Source: Octadecabacter arcticus 238
GTDB lineage: Bacteria; Pseudomonadota; Alphaproteobacteria; Rhodobacterales; Rhodobacteraceae
Length of the DNA: 64,000 bases
Assembly: GCF_000155735.2 (NCBI RefSeq)
Contig: NC_020908.1
Coordinates: 3,167,001 to 3,231,000 of the forward strand
Reading direction: 5' to 3'
The notes under the pieces: generated by a model
Databases searched by the model: none
What the model was told of the DNA's origin: nothing
Seen by the model: the letters and a program-made list of their open reading frames with translations, nothing else
Part shown: piece after piece, positions 16,648-26,230 of the stretch
Layout: every line of letters begins with the position of its first letter
How positions within the stretch are numbered: the stretch's first letter is position 1
Position numbers and translations under genes: made by a program

Positions 16648-17553
16648 ATGAACATTCAACAATCGACACCAACGACGCCCCTTCGTGCGCGCATGATTTC
16701 CGATATGTCAGGGCGCAATCTCGGCCCTGCATCACAGAGTAGTCACCTGCGCGCCTGTAAGCGTTTTGCGGCTTGGTTAGGGCGCTCGCCAGAGACGGCC
16801 ACGCCAGACGATGTGAAGTATTTCCAACAACACCTGATCGAGAGCGGCGTCAGCATCTGCACCCGAAACCAAACGATGACAGGGGTCAAGTTTCTGCTCC
16901 GCGTGACCCTTCGACGGCATGATCTTGTGGCCGAGATCTTCCATTTGAAGGAACCGGTGAAAGTGCCACTGGTGCTGAGCAAAAAGGAGATTAAACGCAT
17001 TCTGGCTATGGCTCCGAGCCTGAAGGCGCGCGTGATGTTGTCGCTGGCTTATGGCTGCGGGATGCGTGCGGGCGAGGTCGTGCGGCTCAAAGTTGGTGAT
17101 ATCGATAGCGATCAGGAAATCATCCGCATCGTGCAATCGAAGGGGCGCAAGGATCGCATCGTCATGCTGCCTGTCGATATTTTGAGCCTGCTGCGCGACT
17201 GGTGGAAAGAACGGCCGACCGGTCAGGACAAGGATGTTCCTGCACCCGAGCGGGTCCTCTTTCCCGGCTATCGCGGCAAACACCTCTCAGCGCGACAGAT
17301 ATCGCGGCTATTTAAAGAGACCGCGCGGGAAGCCGGGATCACCAAACCGGTCACGCTGCACACGTTGAGGCACAGTTTTGCAACCCATCTGTTGGAGCGC
17401 GGCGTCGATATCCGGGTGATCCAAGCCTTGCTCGGGCATTCCAAACTGACAACTACTGCGCGCTATGCCAGCGTTGCCACGGGCATGATTGCGGCAGTGG
17501 ACAGTCCGCTGGATGATCTGAATGGAGCCAAGCGGAAGAAGGGCAAGCCTTAG
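16648..17553 (+). CDS. XerC/D-like tyrosine recombinase of the IS91 unit
   Basis: 301 residues from ATG 16648 (MNIQQSTPTTPLRARM), with GAGG 8 bases upstream; the open frame extends to 16600 without a ribosome site. An N-terminal SAM-like DNA-binding domain (residues about 20-95), then the catalytic domain with Arg in YGCGMRAGEVVRLKV, the HTLRHSFATHLLERG block (HxxR), HxxH as LLGHSKLTTTARYASV with the nucleophilic Tyr. Complete set of active-site residues. Likely resolves or integrates the IS91 unit; the precise role of such linked recombinases is unclear. Confidence 0.85.
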   Translation: MNIQQSTPTTPLRARMISDMSGRNLGPASQSSHLRACKRFAAWLGRSPETATPDDVKYFQQHLIESGVSICTRNQTMTGVKFLLRVTLRRHDLVAEIFHLKEPVKVPLVLSKKEIKRILAMAPSLKARVMLSLAYGCGMRAGEVVRLKVGDIDSDQEIIRIVQSKGRKDRIVMLPVDILSLLRDWWKERPTGQDKDVPAPERVLFPGYRGKHLSARQISRLFKETAREAGITKPVTLHTLRHSFATHLLERGVDIRVIQALLGHSKLTTTARYASVATGMIAAVDSPLDDLNGAKRKKGKP

Positions 17554-17568
17554 CCTTCATAGGCCACC

Positions 17569-18777
17569 ATGCCCAGTCGATCACTGGAGGTCGCGGATAT
17601 CTTCCGTGACCATGGTGCTGCTTGGCGTGCCGCAAACGCAGGACACATCAGCCTGAACCAGTTCAAAGTCATGAGTGCGATTGAGCGCTGTCGAACCGCG
17701 GCGCTTGGCGGTCATGTCGCGCGCTGCGCCGACTGCGCGCATGAGCATATCGCCTACAACTCATGCCGCAACCGTCACTGCCCAAAATGCCAGGCGGGTG
17801 CAGCGAAGATATGGCTTGCGGCACGTGAGGCTGAACTGCTGCCTGTGCGGTATTTCCATCTGGTCTTCACCTTGCCAAAGCAGATTGCTGACATCGCATA
17901 TCAGAACAAACGCGAGATCTATAATCTTCTGATGCGGGCAAGCGCGGACACTGTGGTCAGAATCGCCGCTGATCCTAAACATCTGGGGGCAAAGGTTGGC
18001 ATAACGTCGGTCCTTCACACTTGGGGCTCGGCGATGACCCACCACCCCCATGTCCATATGATCGTGCCGGGGGGAGGGCTTTCGACAGATGGTTCAAAAT
18101 GGATCGCCTGCCGCAAGAACTTCTTCCTGTCTGTCCACGTTCTATCCCGCTTGTATCGGCGGCTCATTCTGGAAGGGCTAGCCAAGCTGCATAAGGCCGG
18201 GAAACTGCAATTCTTCGGCGATCTCACAAACCTTGCAGATCGAAATGTCTTTGACACTTTCCTGCAACCGCTGCGTAAAATCAAATGGGTGGTCTACGCC
18301 AAAGAACCCTTCACCGGGCCAAAAGCGGTGCTGGCATAACTATCGCGCTACACACATCGGATTGCCATTTCAAACAGCCGGTTGATCCGTTTCGATGCGC
18401 AAAACGTCACCTTCCGCGCCAAGGACTATCGCCTCAAAGGTGCGGGCCGCCACACGACCATGTCCTTATCCACAAATGAGTTCATTCGCCGGTTCCTGAT
18501 CCACGTGCTGCCCAGAGGCCAGCACCGCATCCGACATTATGGGTTCTATGGGAATAGCAACCGCACGGCCAATATCGCGCGGATCCGGCAACTGCTGGGG
18601 GCCAAAACCCCTCACAAGGAGCACGATAAAGGCAACACCATCAACGATGCAGATGAACCTCCTCGTGTTCTTGCTCTGCCTTGCCCATGTTGTGGCGGGC
18701 AGTTGATAATCGTCGACACAATCGCACCAGCCCAACATCCCAGAGCGCCGCCAAAAACACAAAGGGCTGCTGCATGA
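17569..18777 (+). pseudogene. IS91-family transposase, nonsense codon at the catalytic tyrosine
   Basis: The 402-codon frame is interrupted once: codon 257 is TAA (18337-18339). N-terminal zinc-binding cysteines (CRTAAL, RCADC, NSCRNRHCPKCQ), HUH motif HPHVHMIVPGG at about 159, then AVLA-stop-LSRYTHRIAISN. In the family this last stretch reads YLSRYTHR, holding the two tyrosines (Tyr249 and Tyr253 in IS91 as I recall). The stop replaces the first of the pair. The frame continues without shift to 18777, including a CPCCGG zinc motif near the end, so a single mutation disabled it. Confidence 0.88.
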
Positions 18778-19414
18778 CGCGCGCACCGCACATCACGAAC
18801 GACACCCTCGGCCGCTCGCTATATCTCCTGCGAACCAATCGGCATGCTTTGATCAAGCGATCAGCGTGGCAAAACATGGTGACGCCGACAAAATACCGTG
18901 AGTTTCAACCAACAGCAGGCAAAACCGGCGCTGCGCTTAACTCAATGCGCCCCGCCAAACTGGCCTGTCAGCTCCGGGCGAAAACACACGCATTGCGCAA
19001 ATCCCCATAGCAACAATCGATCCACCCAGACCAACCCCGCGATTTCCCGCTTGAGCGCTTCTCCGACGCCAGGCAATGTTCCGCGTCACCCAAACCTCGC
19101 GCGTGGCGTCCGAGAAACCTACACCAGAGCGGACTTTCACCGCTACTTCCCGATGCTGCGGTGCGGCCCGTCTTTGCGGCCATTCGTGCAGAGCGCAGCA
19201 TTTTGTCGGCTCTAAAGTCGGTCTGCGGACCATTATGGCTGTTAAGCACCCTTGGCTATAAGAGCTTGCAGCTACCACATGGACCTATCGCGGTACGTTG
19301 ATCTTATTTTGGAAACAAACATTAGCCTGTGAAACACGGCGCTAATTCCTCACCCTGCCCGCAACACAACTCCACATTCCGAGTGCCGCCGCGGATCTTC
19401 TAAATCATCCAACA
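18778..19414. other. non-coding stretch: IS91 tail, dispersed repeat and operon 3' region
   Basis: No gene supported. To about 19140 it looks like the end of the IS91 unit; 19141-19260 contains a dispersed repeat core (19149-19172); the remainder leads to the 3' end of the ribulokinase gene. Open frames here on both strands have no family resemblance. Confidence 0.4.
19149..19172. repeat. 24-bp dispersed repeat, copy 1
   Basis: Identical to 26500-26523, with GATGCTGCGGTGCGGCCCGT as core. Both copies lie in non-coding sequence with further loosely similar GC-rich words (CATTCG, TGCGGAC) on the right, so the repeat unit is longer and diverged. Both sit just outside the polyol operon. Confidence 0.7.
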
Positions 19415-21043
19415 TTAGTCACGAGCGGCTTGTCGCGCTACTGATTGCAATTGTTCAAATATTCTAAACCGATAGTCATGGAGATTACGGGTTTCGCCGA
19501 TGTCGGGTGTATAGCGTGCCCCAAACGATGACATATGTTCCATTGCAATGTGAATATTCGCCTCAAGTCCCGCCGCCACGCTCCCCAAAATTGCAGCCCC
19601 TAGAAGAACGGGTTCTTCAGCAGAAGGTGCCGCGATTTCGATACCCGTTGCGTCTGCCAAAAGTTGGCGGACCATATCACTGCGGCCAGCGCCGCCGCTG
19701 ATAACAATCCGTTCGATCTTGGCACCTGCTTCATGCTGTGACTGCACGATCTGTCGCAACCCATACCCGATGCCGCAAAGCCCCGCGACGTAAAGTGAAA
19801 CAAGACTGTCGAGATCACGTTCCATCCCCAAACCAGCGATGACAGCACGAGTCTGGGGATCTGCGTGCGGAGCACGGTTTCCTAAGAATTCCGGCACAAC
19901 ATGAACTTTTCCCGCAAGCGCGCTAACTTTGATGCCGTTTGCCACTTGTATTTGCACCTGATCAGCTAGCCAAACAGGCAACGATTGACCTTTTTCCACT
20001 GCAGAAGCGTGGGCTTTTGGCGCATAGGGATGAAAGTCCAACAATTGATCGATTGCAGCACCCGCAGCGGATTGACCGCCCTCGTTAAGCCAGAGGCCAG
20101 GTACCATTGCTGAATAATACGGCCCCCACACGCCAGGAACAAAGACGGGCTCAGTTGTCGACGTCATCGTGCACGAGGACGTACCAAAGACATACGCCAG
20201 ATTGGCCTGCGCCCCACCACCACCCAGTGCACCAACAGACCCAATTCCACCTGAATGGGCATCGATTAATCCAGCTGCAACAGGTGTGCCGACGATCAGG
20301 CCAAAATTCTCTGCTGCCCGCTTGCAAAGCCCCGTACCAAGCGCAGACCCTGCAGGAACGACGCTTGTGCCGATCCGTTTAAACCCTTCGTCAGCGAGTT
20401 CGCCCAACCCGATAGAGTGAAAATAATCTGCGTCCCAGCAATCTTCTTGCGCCATGTAGGTCCATTTACAGGTAACAGTGCAAGTCGAGCGCGCCAAATC
20501 ACCGGATGCCCGCCATGTCAAAAAGTCAGTAAGGTCCATGAATTGCCAGGCTTGCGCAAACACTTGGGGACGGTTTTCCTTTAACCAAAGCAGTTTGGGC
20601 GTTTCCATTTCTGGTGAAATACGCCCGCCGACGTAATCGAGAACGCGGTGGCCGCCCGCGTTAATCCGCTCGGCTTGCTCAACTGCTCGGTGATCCATCC
20701 AGACCATAATGTTGCGTTCGGGATGCTTGGGGTCGCCGACAGGCAACGGCGCGCCGTCCTGGCCAAGCACAACAAGTGAACACGTCCCGGCGAAACCAAT
20801 GCCTTTAATCTGGTCGGCTGAAACACCAGACGCAGCCATTGCATCGCGAACTGATGTTGCGACTGCGTGCCAGATTTCATCGCCGGATTGCTCAACAATG
20901 GTCCCACCCTCACGGTAAAGAGAGGTTGCGCATGTGGCCGTACCAACCATGCGCCCGTCCGTGCTGAAGACCCCCGCACGCGCGCTTCCCGTCCCTACAT
21001 CTATTCCTATGACGTAGTTTTTTTCAGTCTGCATTTCAGCCAT
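19415..21043 (-). CDS. FGGY-family pentulose kinase (probable D-ribulokinase)
   Basis: 542 residues from ATG 21043 (MAEMQTEKNYVIGID), with GGAAAG 10 bases upstream; a longer frame from 21073 overlaps the SDR gene more deeply. Phosphorylates a ketopentose with ATP. Seen: phosphate-binding loop VIGIDVGTGSARAGVF at residue 10, a DLTDFLTWRASGD block, the adenosine motif ISGGAGRSDMVRQLLADATG near 455 and EPVLLGAAILG. Length and the TGSARAG variant suit the ribulokinase-like (FGGY/AraB-type) subgroup. Last gene of the operon; it takes the keto-sugar produced by the upstream dehydrogenase. Confidence 0.82.
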   Translation of the reverse strand: MAEMQTEKNYVIGIDVGTGSARAGVFSTDGRMVGTATCATSLYREGGTIVEQSGDEIWHAVATSVRDAMAASGVSADQIKGIGFAGTCSLVVLGQDGAPLPVGDPKHPERNIMVWMDHRAVEQAERINAGGHRVLDYVGGRISPEMETPKLLWLKENRPQVFAQAWQFMDLTDFLTWRASGDLARSTCTVTCKWTYMAQEDCWDADYFHSIGLGELADEGFKRIGTSVVPAGSALGTGLCKRAAENFGLIVGTPVAAGLIDAHSGGIGSVGALGGGGAQANLAYVFGTSSCTMTSTTEPVFVPGVWGPYYSAMVPGLWLNEGGQSAAGAAIDQLLDFHPYAPKAHASAVEKGQSLPVWLADQVQIQVANGIKVSALAGKVHVVPEFLGNRAPHADPQTRAVIAGLGMERDLDSLVSLYVAGLCGIGYGLRQIVQSQHEAGAKIERIVISGGAGRSDMVRQLLADATGIEIAAPSAEEPVLLGAAILGSVAAGLEANIHIAMEHMSSFGARYTPDIGETRNLHDYRFRIFEQLQSVARQAARD

Positions 21044-21062
21044 GATGCCCACTTTCCAACTT

Positions 21063-21791
21063 TTAAAGATCAACGCTGTTGGGCAGGATCACCAAATCGC
21101 GGATCACAACACCACGTGGGCGCGTCAACATAAACAAAACGGCCTCAGCCACCTCTCGGGGTTGCATCAACGATCCATTTGCAAGCGCTTCGTCCATTTT
21201 TTCTTTTGGCCAGTCGTCCAGCAAAGCTGTCACAACTGGTCCTGGAAGAACGGCACCCATACGGATGCCGTGTTCGCTGACTTGACGACGGGTCGCATGC
21301 AGGAACGCCTGTACCGCAAATTTCGAAGCAGTATAAATCGGTTCCCACACGACAGGCACAACGCCAGAAATCGAACTGGTAAAAATAACGTCCCCCGTCT
21401 TTCGCGCGATCATGGCTGGCAATACTGCCTGCACACAACGGAAAGATGCGTTGATATTAAGATTCAACATACGGTCCCAGTCGTCGGGATTTCCTTCGGC
21501 GGCTGCACCGCCCACATACGCCCCCGCATTCGCGTGAAAAATATCGAGCGGACCGACCAAGTCCTCGATTAAAGGAAGCATCCCAGACACCTGTGGCCCG
21601 TTCAACAGGTCAAGGACCAAGGGCTTAGCATTTTCGCCAAGTTCGTTGCAGAGGACGTTCAGCCGATCTTCAGCGCGGTCAATCAGAACAACCTTTGCAC
21701 CCTCTTCGATCAGGATCTTCGCGCAGGCCAGCCCTATCCCTGATGCAGCACCCGTAATAGCGGCGGTTTTACTCTTCATCGTTTTGGTCAT
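21063..21791 (-). CDS. short-chain dehydrogenase, likely polyol (ribitol-type) dehydrogenase
   Basis: 242 residues from ATG 21791, with GGGA 6 bases upstream (an earlier ATG at 21803 lacks a site). Classical SDR: NAD-binding [13 protein letters not shown] (about 13), NAG in [11 protein letters not shown], catalytic Ser in TSSISGVV, Tyr and Lys in YTASKFAVQ (about 150-155). The gene is between the ABC permease and the pentulose kinase, so it probably oxidises a pentitol such as ribitol to a ketopentose; the exact substrate is inference. The start of the kinase overlaps the region just past its stop. Confidence 0.82.
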   Translation of the reverse strand: MTKTMKSKTAAITGAASGIGLACAKILIEEGAKVVLIDRAEDRLNVLCNELGENAKPLVLDLLNGPQVSGMLPLIEDLVGPLDIFHANAGAYVGGAAAEGNPDDWDRMLNLNINASFRCVQAVLPAMIARKTGDVIFTSSISGVVPVVWEPIYTASKFAVQAFLHATRRQVSEHGIRMGAVLPGPVVTALLDDWPKEKMDEALANGSLMQPREVAEAVLFMLTRPRGVVIRDLVILPNSVDL

Positions 21792-21809
21792 GATATTTCC
21801 CATTTTGAC

Positions 21810-23066
21810 TTAGGCACGGCCACTGTTCGCGCGTGAGCGTCGGGCAAGTGAATCTACGATGACAGCAATCGCAAGGACCGCGCCAGTAATCATATAGCGC
21901 AGTGAAGAACTGAGGTTGAGCAATGTCAGACCATTCGAAATCGCCATAATTACGAGCACACCCAACAAGGCTGACCATGCAGATCCCCTACCGCCAAATA
22001 AAGAGGTTCCGCCGATGACAGCTGCCGCGATTGCGTTGAGGTTAACGTCGCCAGTGCCCGCCTGCTGGCTTGCAGAGGCTAACCGCGCCGCTGCGAATAC
22101 GCCGCCCAAGGCAGCAAACGACGAACAAACAACGAAGGCCGAAATGCGAATGCGTTGAACATTGATACCGGAGCGCCTCGCAGCCTCTGCGTTGCCACCG
22201 ACAGCTAACATCGAGCGTCCCCATTTTGTGCGCACCAGTGCGTAGTCCAGCATCATGACAAAAAGAACAAAAATGCCAAACATCCACGGCACGCCACGGC
22301 CCTGTTCAAGATAGAAAACAGCAAAAACCAATGCAACGGTCAGAATTACAGCTTTTAAAATTGCCACGCTTAACCCATTCGCTGACAAATTTGCTGCACG
22401 TCGCTGTGTATTGGTGCGCATACTGCCAAACACGATCATCGCGCCGGGAACAACCGCAAGACAATAGGATAGCCATGCTGGCATAATCAGAATTTGACCG
22501 AACCGCACCAATGGCGACGTGAACGGCATATTGATAGATCCAGTTGGTCCCAAAATATAAAGCTGCAGGCCCAAAAGTGCAAGCAAACCAGCCAAAGTTG
22601 CTACAAAACTTGGCATCTCGAACTGGTTGCGCAGAAAGCCATAAAGCGCGCCCACAAGTGCGCCCGTGACGACAACAAATAGGATCGCAAAGGGCAAGGG
22701 AATGCCGGAATTGACCCAAAGAACGCCCATCAACGCAGAACCAAGTCCGCTCATCGACCCAATGGACAGATCAATTTCGCCAAGCAACAAAACACAGACC
22801 ACGCCGAGCGCGATCAGGCCGACAGCGGCGGCATCAAACAACAGATTCACAAGATTGTTCGGGGCGAGAAAAATAGGATTCAAGATACTAAAAACAGTAG
22901 AAATTAGCACCAACCCAATCACGACGGGTAACATCCCCAGATTGCCAGAACGAACCTGATCCAAGAAGCCACGAAGTGCCCCCGACAATCCAGCATCGTG
23001 TCGGACACGTGTATCGGCGCGATCAAGCTGGGGGTGGGATGCGTTGTTCGGTGTATTTTGTGTCAT
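21810..23066 (-). CDS. ABC transporter permease, ribose/xylose (RbsC/XylH) type
   Basis: 418 residues, longer than RbsC (about 320) and like XylH-type permeases. Many membrane segments, e.g. GMLPVVIGLVLISTVFSIL, LIALGVVCVLLLGEIDLSIG (family sugar permease signature), and GGTSLFGGRGSAWSALLGVL near the C-terminus. Moves the sugar or polyol through the inner membrane with the ATPase upstream; start codon overlaps the ATPase stop (ATGA). Forms the channel of the operon's importer. Confidence 0.88.
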   Translation of the reverse strand: MTQNTPNNASHPQLDRADTRVRHDAGLSGALRGFLDQVRSGNLGMLPVVIGLVLISTVFSILNPIFLAPNNLVNLLFDAAAVGLIALGVVCVLLLGEIDLSIGSMSGLGSALMGVLWVNSGIPLPFAILFVVVTGALVGALYGFLRNQFEMPSFVATLAGLLALLGLQLYILGPTGSINMPFTSPLVRFGQILIMPAWLSYCLAVVPGAMIVFGSMRTNTQRRAANLSANGLSVAILKAVILTVALVFAVFYLEQGRGVPWMFGIFVLFVMMLDYALVRTKWGRSMLAVGGNAEAARRSGINVQRIRISAFVVCSSFAALGGVFAAARLASASQQAGTGDVNLNAIAAAVIGGTSLFGGRGSAWSALLGVLVIMAISNGLTLLNLSSSLRYMITGAVLAIAVIVDSLARRSRANSGRA

Positions 23067-23869
23067 TGGTCTTCCCCAACTTCTGCGAGATTACGTGCTG
23101 CCCTACGAGAAACGGAATTTTCACTTGCTCCTGTGATTGCAGACACAAGATCTTGATGTGAAACGTCGGCGTCAAACGTGCCACTATTCTTGCCAAGGCG
23201 CAGCACAACAACCCGGTCGGCCACAGCACGCACATCTTCCATATTATGTGAAATCAAGATGACGCCGTGCCCACGATCCCGGACGCGTTCGATCAAATTC
23301 AAAACTTCTGCAGTTTGGGCAACGCCCAGTGCGGCTGTCGGTTCGTCCAGCATAATAATTTGCGGGTCCAGCAACAAAGAGCGCGCGATCGCCACTGTCT
23401 GGCGCTGACCACCAGACAGGGAAGCTACGGGCTCACGGACCGAAGGGATGCGCGCAGCAAGTTCTTTCAAAAGCGTCCAAGCACGGACTTCCATTTGCAC
23501 TTCGTCCAACTTCCATGGCGAGATTTCTTGTCCCAGAAACAGATTGGCAACGACGTCAAGGTTTTCGCACAGCGCGAGGTCTTGAAACACGGTCGCGATC
23601 CCTATCTTGAGCGCTTTGCTCGGGGTATCCAGCGAGACTTTTTCACCTAAGTATTCGATAGTCCCAGACGTTGGCTGGTGCACACCAGCTAGCACTTTCA
23701 CCAGCGTGGATTTTCCTGCACCGTTGTCACCCACCAGCGCCACGACCTCGCCTGCATGAATGTCCAGCTCGATGTCCTCAAGGGCAGTCACGGCACCAAA
23801 CTGTTTTCCAACACCGCGTAGGCGTAGAAGTGGCTCTCTGTTGTCAGGGCCTGCGATGTTTTCAGCCAT
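23063..23869 (-). CDS. ABC transporter ATP-binding protein (sugar type)
   Basis: 268 residues from ATG 23869 with GAAAG upstream. Single nucleotide-binding domain: Walker A GDNGAGKST (about 47), signature LSGGQRQTVAIARS, Walker B IIMLDEPTAALG, switch His in VILISHNMED. Half the length of the fused RbsA/XylG proteins, as in FrcA-type systems, so it acts as a homodimer. Energises uptake with the permease it overlaps. Confidence 0.9.
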   Translation of the reverse strand: MAENIAGPDNREPLLRLRGVGKQFGAVTALEDIELDIHAGEVVALVGDNGAGKSTLVKVLAGVHQPTSGTIEYLGEKVSLDTPSKALKIGIATVFQDLALCENLDVVANLFLGQEISPWKLDEVQMEVRAWTLLKELAARIPSVREPVASLSGGQRQTVAIARSLLLDPQIIMLDEPTAALGVAQTAEVLNLIERVRDRGHGVILISHNMEDVRAVADRVVVLRLGKNSGTFDADVSHQDLVSAITGASENSVSRRAARNLAEVGEDQ

Positions 23870-23929
23870 AATACATTCTTTCAATAAAACGGTATGCGGC
23901 GCAGGTAATCCGGCGCCGCATGTTTTAGG

Positions 23930-24967
23930 TTACTCGATGCCAAGTGCGTCGCAAGCATCGGCATATTCCGCCGTGCAAACATCTGCAGCAGTTTGGATGC
24001 CAGCATCAAAGATTTCTGCTTTGATGTTTTGCTGCGTAACAACTGCTGGCACAAACAACTGTGACGGCGTGTTGTACAGAGTCGATGTCGCCTCTGGCGT
24101 TTCACCGTTGATCAGCATCATCGCAATGTCAGCCGCGGCGGCAGCAACGATTTCGGATGGCTTTGAAATCGTGTTGTACTGGTCACCCGCAATGATCAAT
24201 TGAAGTGCTGCAATCGTTGCATCGTTGCCTGTAATCGGTGGAACTGGGTCCACCCCTGCTGCTTTCATCGCTGCGATGGCACCACCACCGGTGCCATCAT
24301 TTGCAGCCACGACGCCGACGATATCATCACCAAAGCGGGTGATTTGGCCTGCAGCCCATTCCTGCGCTTTTGGTGGAGCCCAATCTGGCGTGTCAAATTC
24401 CGACAGGGTCACATACGGTGACGCGTCCAGCGCACGATCCACACCATCACGGATCAAACCAGCAGCAGCATCAGTTGGTGACCCGTTGATTTGCAAAACG
24501 CCTGCGCCTTCAGGAACGCCTTGGGCTTGCAAGTTGTCGATGAGCGATTGCGCAATGGCAAAGCCGATGCCTTCGTTGTCAAACGATACATAAAAATCCG
24601 CAGGCGAGTCCGGGATTGGTCGATCATATGCAATGACCTTAACATCCTGCGAGTGGGCAATTTCAACCAATGCGGCGGCCGCAGCGGAATCTACTGGGTC
24701 AAGCACAATCACAGTCGCACCCTGCGCGATAACAGAATTGAACTGTTGCTGCTGCAGTGCAACGTCCGCATTGCCGTTCTGATAGATCAGCGTGCAATCA
24801 GGGCAAAGCTCTCCCATCGCGGCTTCAAAACCTGGCCAGTCATGATTTTCATATCGGGTAGACGCCTGATCCGGCATCAGGAAGGCTACGGTTTGCGCTG
24901 TGGCTGCAGTAGCAAACAGGGTTGCAACAAGCGTTGATGCTGCCGCCAGTGATGTTGTCGTTTTCAT
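23930..24967 (-). CDS. periplasmic sugar/polyol-binding protein (XylF/RbsB class)
   Basis: 345 residues from ATG 24967; GGAGG 7 bases upstream settles the start, though the frame runs further. Cleavable signal peptide (TTTSLAAASTLVATLFATAATAQ cut into: hydrophobic residues 5-22, ATA-QT end). Periplasmic-binding-protein fold type I: QGATVIVLDPVDSAAAAAL, VKVIAYDRPIPDSPADFYVS as in XylF, and VVAANDGTGGGAIAAM. Captures the substrate for the downstream ABC importer. First gene of the operon, divergent from the LacI regulator. Confidence 0.88.
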   Translation of the reverse strand: MKTTTSLAAASTLVATLFATAATAQTVAFLMPDQASTRYENHDWPGFEAAMGELCPDCTLIYQNGNADVALQQQQFNSVIAQGATVIVLDPVDSAAAAALVEIAHSQDVKVIAYDRPIPDSPADFYVSFDNEGIGFAIAQSLIDNLQAQGVPEGAGVLQINGSPTDAAAGLIRDGVDRALDASPYVTLSEFDTPDWAPPKAQEWAAGQITRFGDDIVGVVAANDGTGGGAIAAMKAAGVDPVPPITGNDATIAALQLIIAGDQYNTISKPSEIVAAAAADIAMMLINGETPEATSTLYNTPSQLFVPAVVTQQNIKAEIFDAGIQTAADVCTAEYADACDALGIE

Positions 24968-25138
24968 TATTGTTCCTCCAAACAAATCCGCGCCCGCCCA
25001 TGCGGAGAGTGACACCCAAGAAAAGACGAACGACTAGTCGTAATCCGCCTCCACGGATCAAAAATGGCCAAATATTCAAACTCTTCCCAGCGCGTCACGC
25101 AGAATACGCAGTCAACGGTGATATTTGCACCATCGATT

Positions 25139-25152
25139 GAGCAAGGTTGCTC
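25139..25152. promoter_or_regulatory. candidate LacI-type operator between regulator and transport operon
   Basis: GAGCAA, GG, TTGCTC: a perfect 6-bp inverted repeat centred at 25145-25146, in the 254-bp divergent intergenic region. LacI-family operators are palindromes of this size with a central CG or similar. Flanking CATCGATTG and CATCGGTTG words form a direct repeat around it. Confidence 0.55.
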
Positions 25153-25221
25153 CATCGGTTGCACTACGTCAAGTTAATTTGAATGAGCATTTAGATTGAA
25201 CAATGGATCGTACAATAAAAG

Positions 25222-26220
25222 ATGGACAAAGAGTCAAAGAGAACAACGATTTATGATATTGCAAAACTTGCAAATGTTTCACCAAGTGCGGTGAGCTCCG
25301 TGCTCAACGGAACGTGGGAGAAGCGGCGAATCAGCCAAAAATTGTTTGAACGGATTATGAAGATTGCAGAGGAACAAGACTATTCCGTCAATGTACCAGC
25401 CAGCCTGTTGCGACGGGAGCGATCCAACATCGTAGGCATGATCGTCCCCAAATATGACAATCGTTATTTTGGTGAGATTGCAGAGCAATTCGAGGCCATG
25501 GCGCGCGCGCGTGGTTTTTTCCCAGTTGTCACCTGTACCCAGCGTGACCCCGACTTGGAGTTTCAGGCCGCAAAAGAACTCATCTCCTATCAAGCAGAAT
25601 GTTTGATCTCGACCGGAACAACCGACCCAGATCGTATTTCAGCATTTTGCACAACATCAGGCGTTCAGTCGATCAACCTTGATCTTCCCGGCAAAAATGC
25701 TCCTTCGGTGATTTCTGACAATCATGCTGCGGCATTAGAACTCACCCAACTCATCCTTGATCGTTGCGCGCAGGACCTCGACTGGAATGGACCGTTGCGT
25801 TTTGTTGGTGGACGACCGTCAGACCACAACACAGCCGCGCGTTTGGCCGGCTTTATGGCAGCACATCGGGATCGCGGAATTTCAGTGCCCAAAACCCATA
25901 TCATGTCGACCGGTTATTCTGCTGAAAGCGCCGCAAAAGTATTAGAAAACTGTGTGCCAGAAGGACCGACAGGCCTATTCGTGAACTCGACAATTTCACT
26001 AGAGGGCATTGTGCGCTGGCACAGCAAGCTTGAAAGAAACTCTAAATTGGTTAGGTACGGTTGCTTTGACTGGGACCCTTTCGGATCTTTTTTACCGGGA
26101 AATGTAGGCATGGTTGAACAAGACGTTACAACAATGCTGACCAAAGCCTTTGGATTGATAGGTAATCCCAACAGTGCTAACCAGCAGATCTTGGTGCCCT
26201 GTAAGTTGCGCGTCTTTTAA
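25222..26220 (+). CDS. LacI-family transcriptional regulator
   Basis: 332 residues. N-terminal LacI helix-turn-helix: TIYDIAKLANVSPSAVSSVLNG (residues 9-30), hinge region to about 60, then a periplasmic-binding-protein-like effector domain (NIVGMIVPKYDNRYFGEIAEQ; FVNSTISLEGIVRWH). Probably senses the pentitol or its keto product and controls the divergent transporter-dehydrogenase-kinase operon through the site at 25139-25152. The family normally represses without ligand. Confidence 0.88.
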   Translation: MDKESKRTTIYDIAKLANVSPSAVSSVLNGTWEKRRISQKLFERIMKIAEEQDYSVNVPASLLRRERSNIVGMIVPKYDNRYFGEIAEQFEAMARARGFFPVVTCTQRDPDLEFQAAKELISYQAECLISTGTTDPDRISAFCTTSGVQSINLDLPGKNAPSVISDNHAAALELTQLILDRCAQDLDWNGPLRFVGGRPSDHNTAARLAGFMAAHRDRGISVPKTHIMSTGYSAESAAKVLENCVPEGPTGLFVNSTISLEGIVRWHSKLERNSKLVRYGCFDWDPFGSFLPGNVGMVEQDVTTMLTKAFGLIGNPNSANQQILVPCKLRVF

Positions 26221-26230
26221 GACAAAAAAC

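Larger units (their letters stand above)
16482..19140 (+). mobile_element. IS91-family unit with linked tyrosine recombinase
   Basis: Two co-oriented genes 15 bp apart: a XerC/D-like recombinase and an HUH/Y2 transposase, a pairing known in alphaproteobacterial IS91 relatives. IS91 elements move by rolling-circle replication and leave no target duplication, so the ends cannot be set from sequence; the limits given are approximate. The transposase has a nonsense codon at a catalytic tyrosine. The stretch 18778-19140 shows no gene and is probably the non-coding end of the unit. Confidence 0.65.

Noticed and set aside
18681..19278. Several overlapping open frames on both strands after the IS91 transposase
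   Set aside because: No family resemblance, no ribosome sites, and the region includes a dispersed repeat; treated as non-coding.
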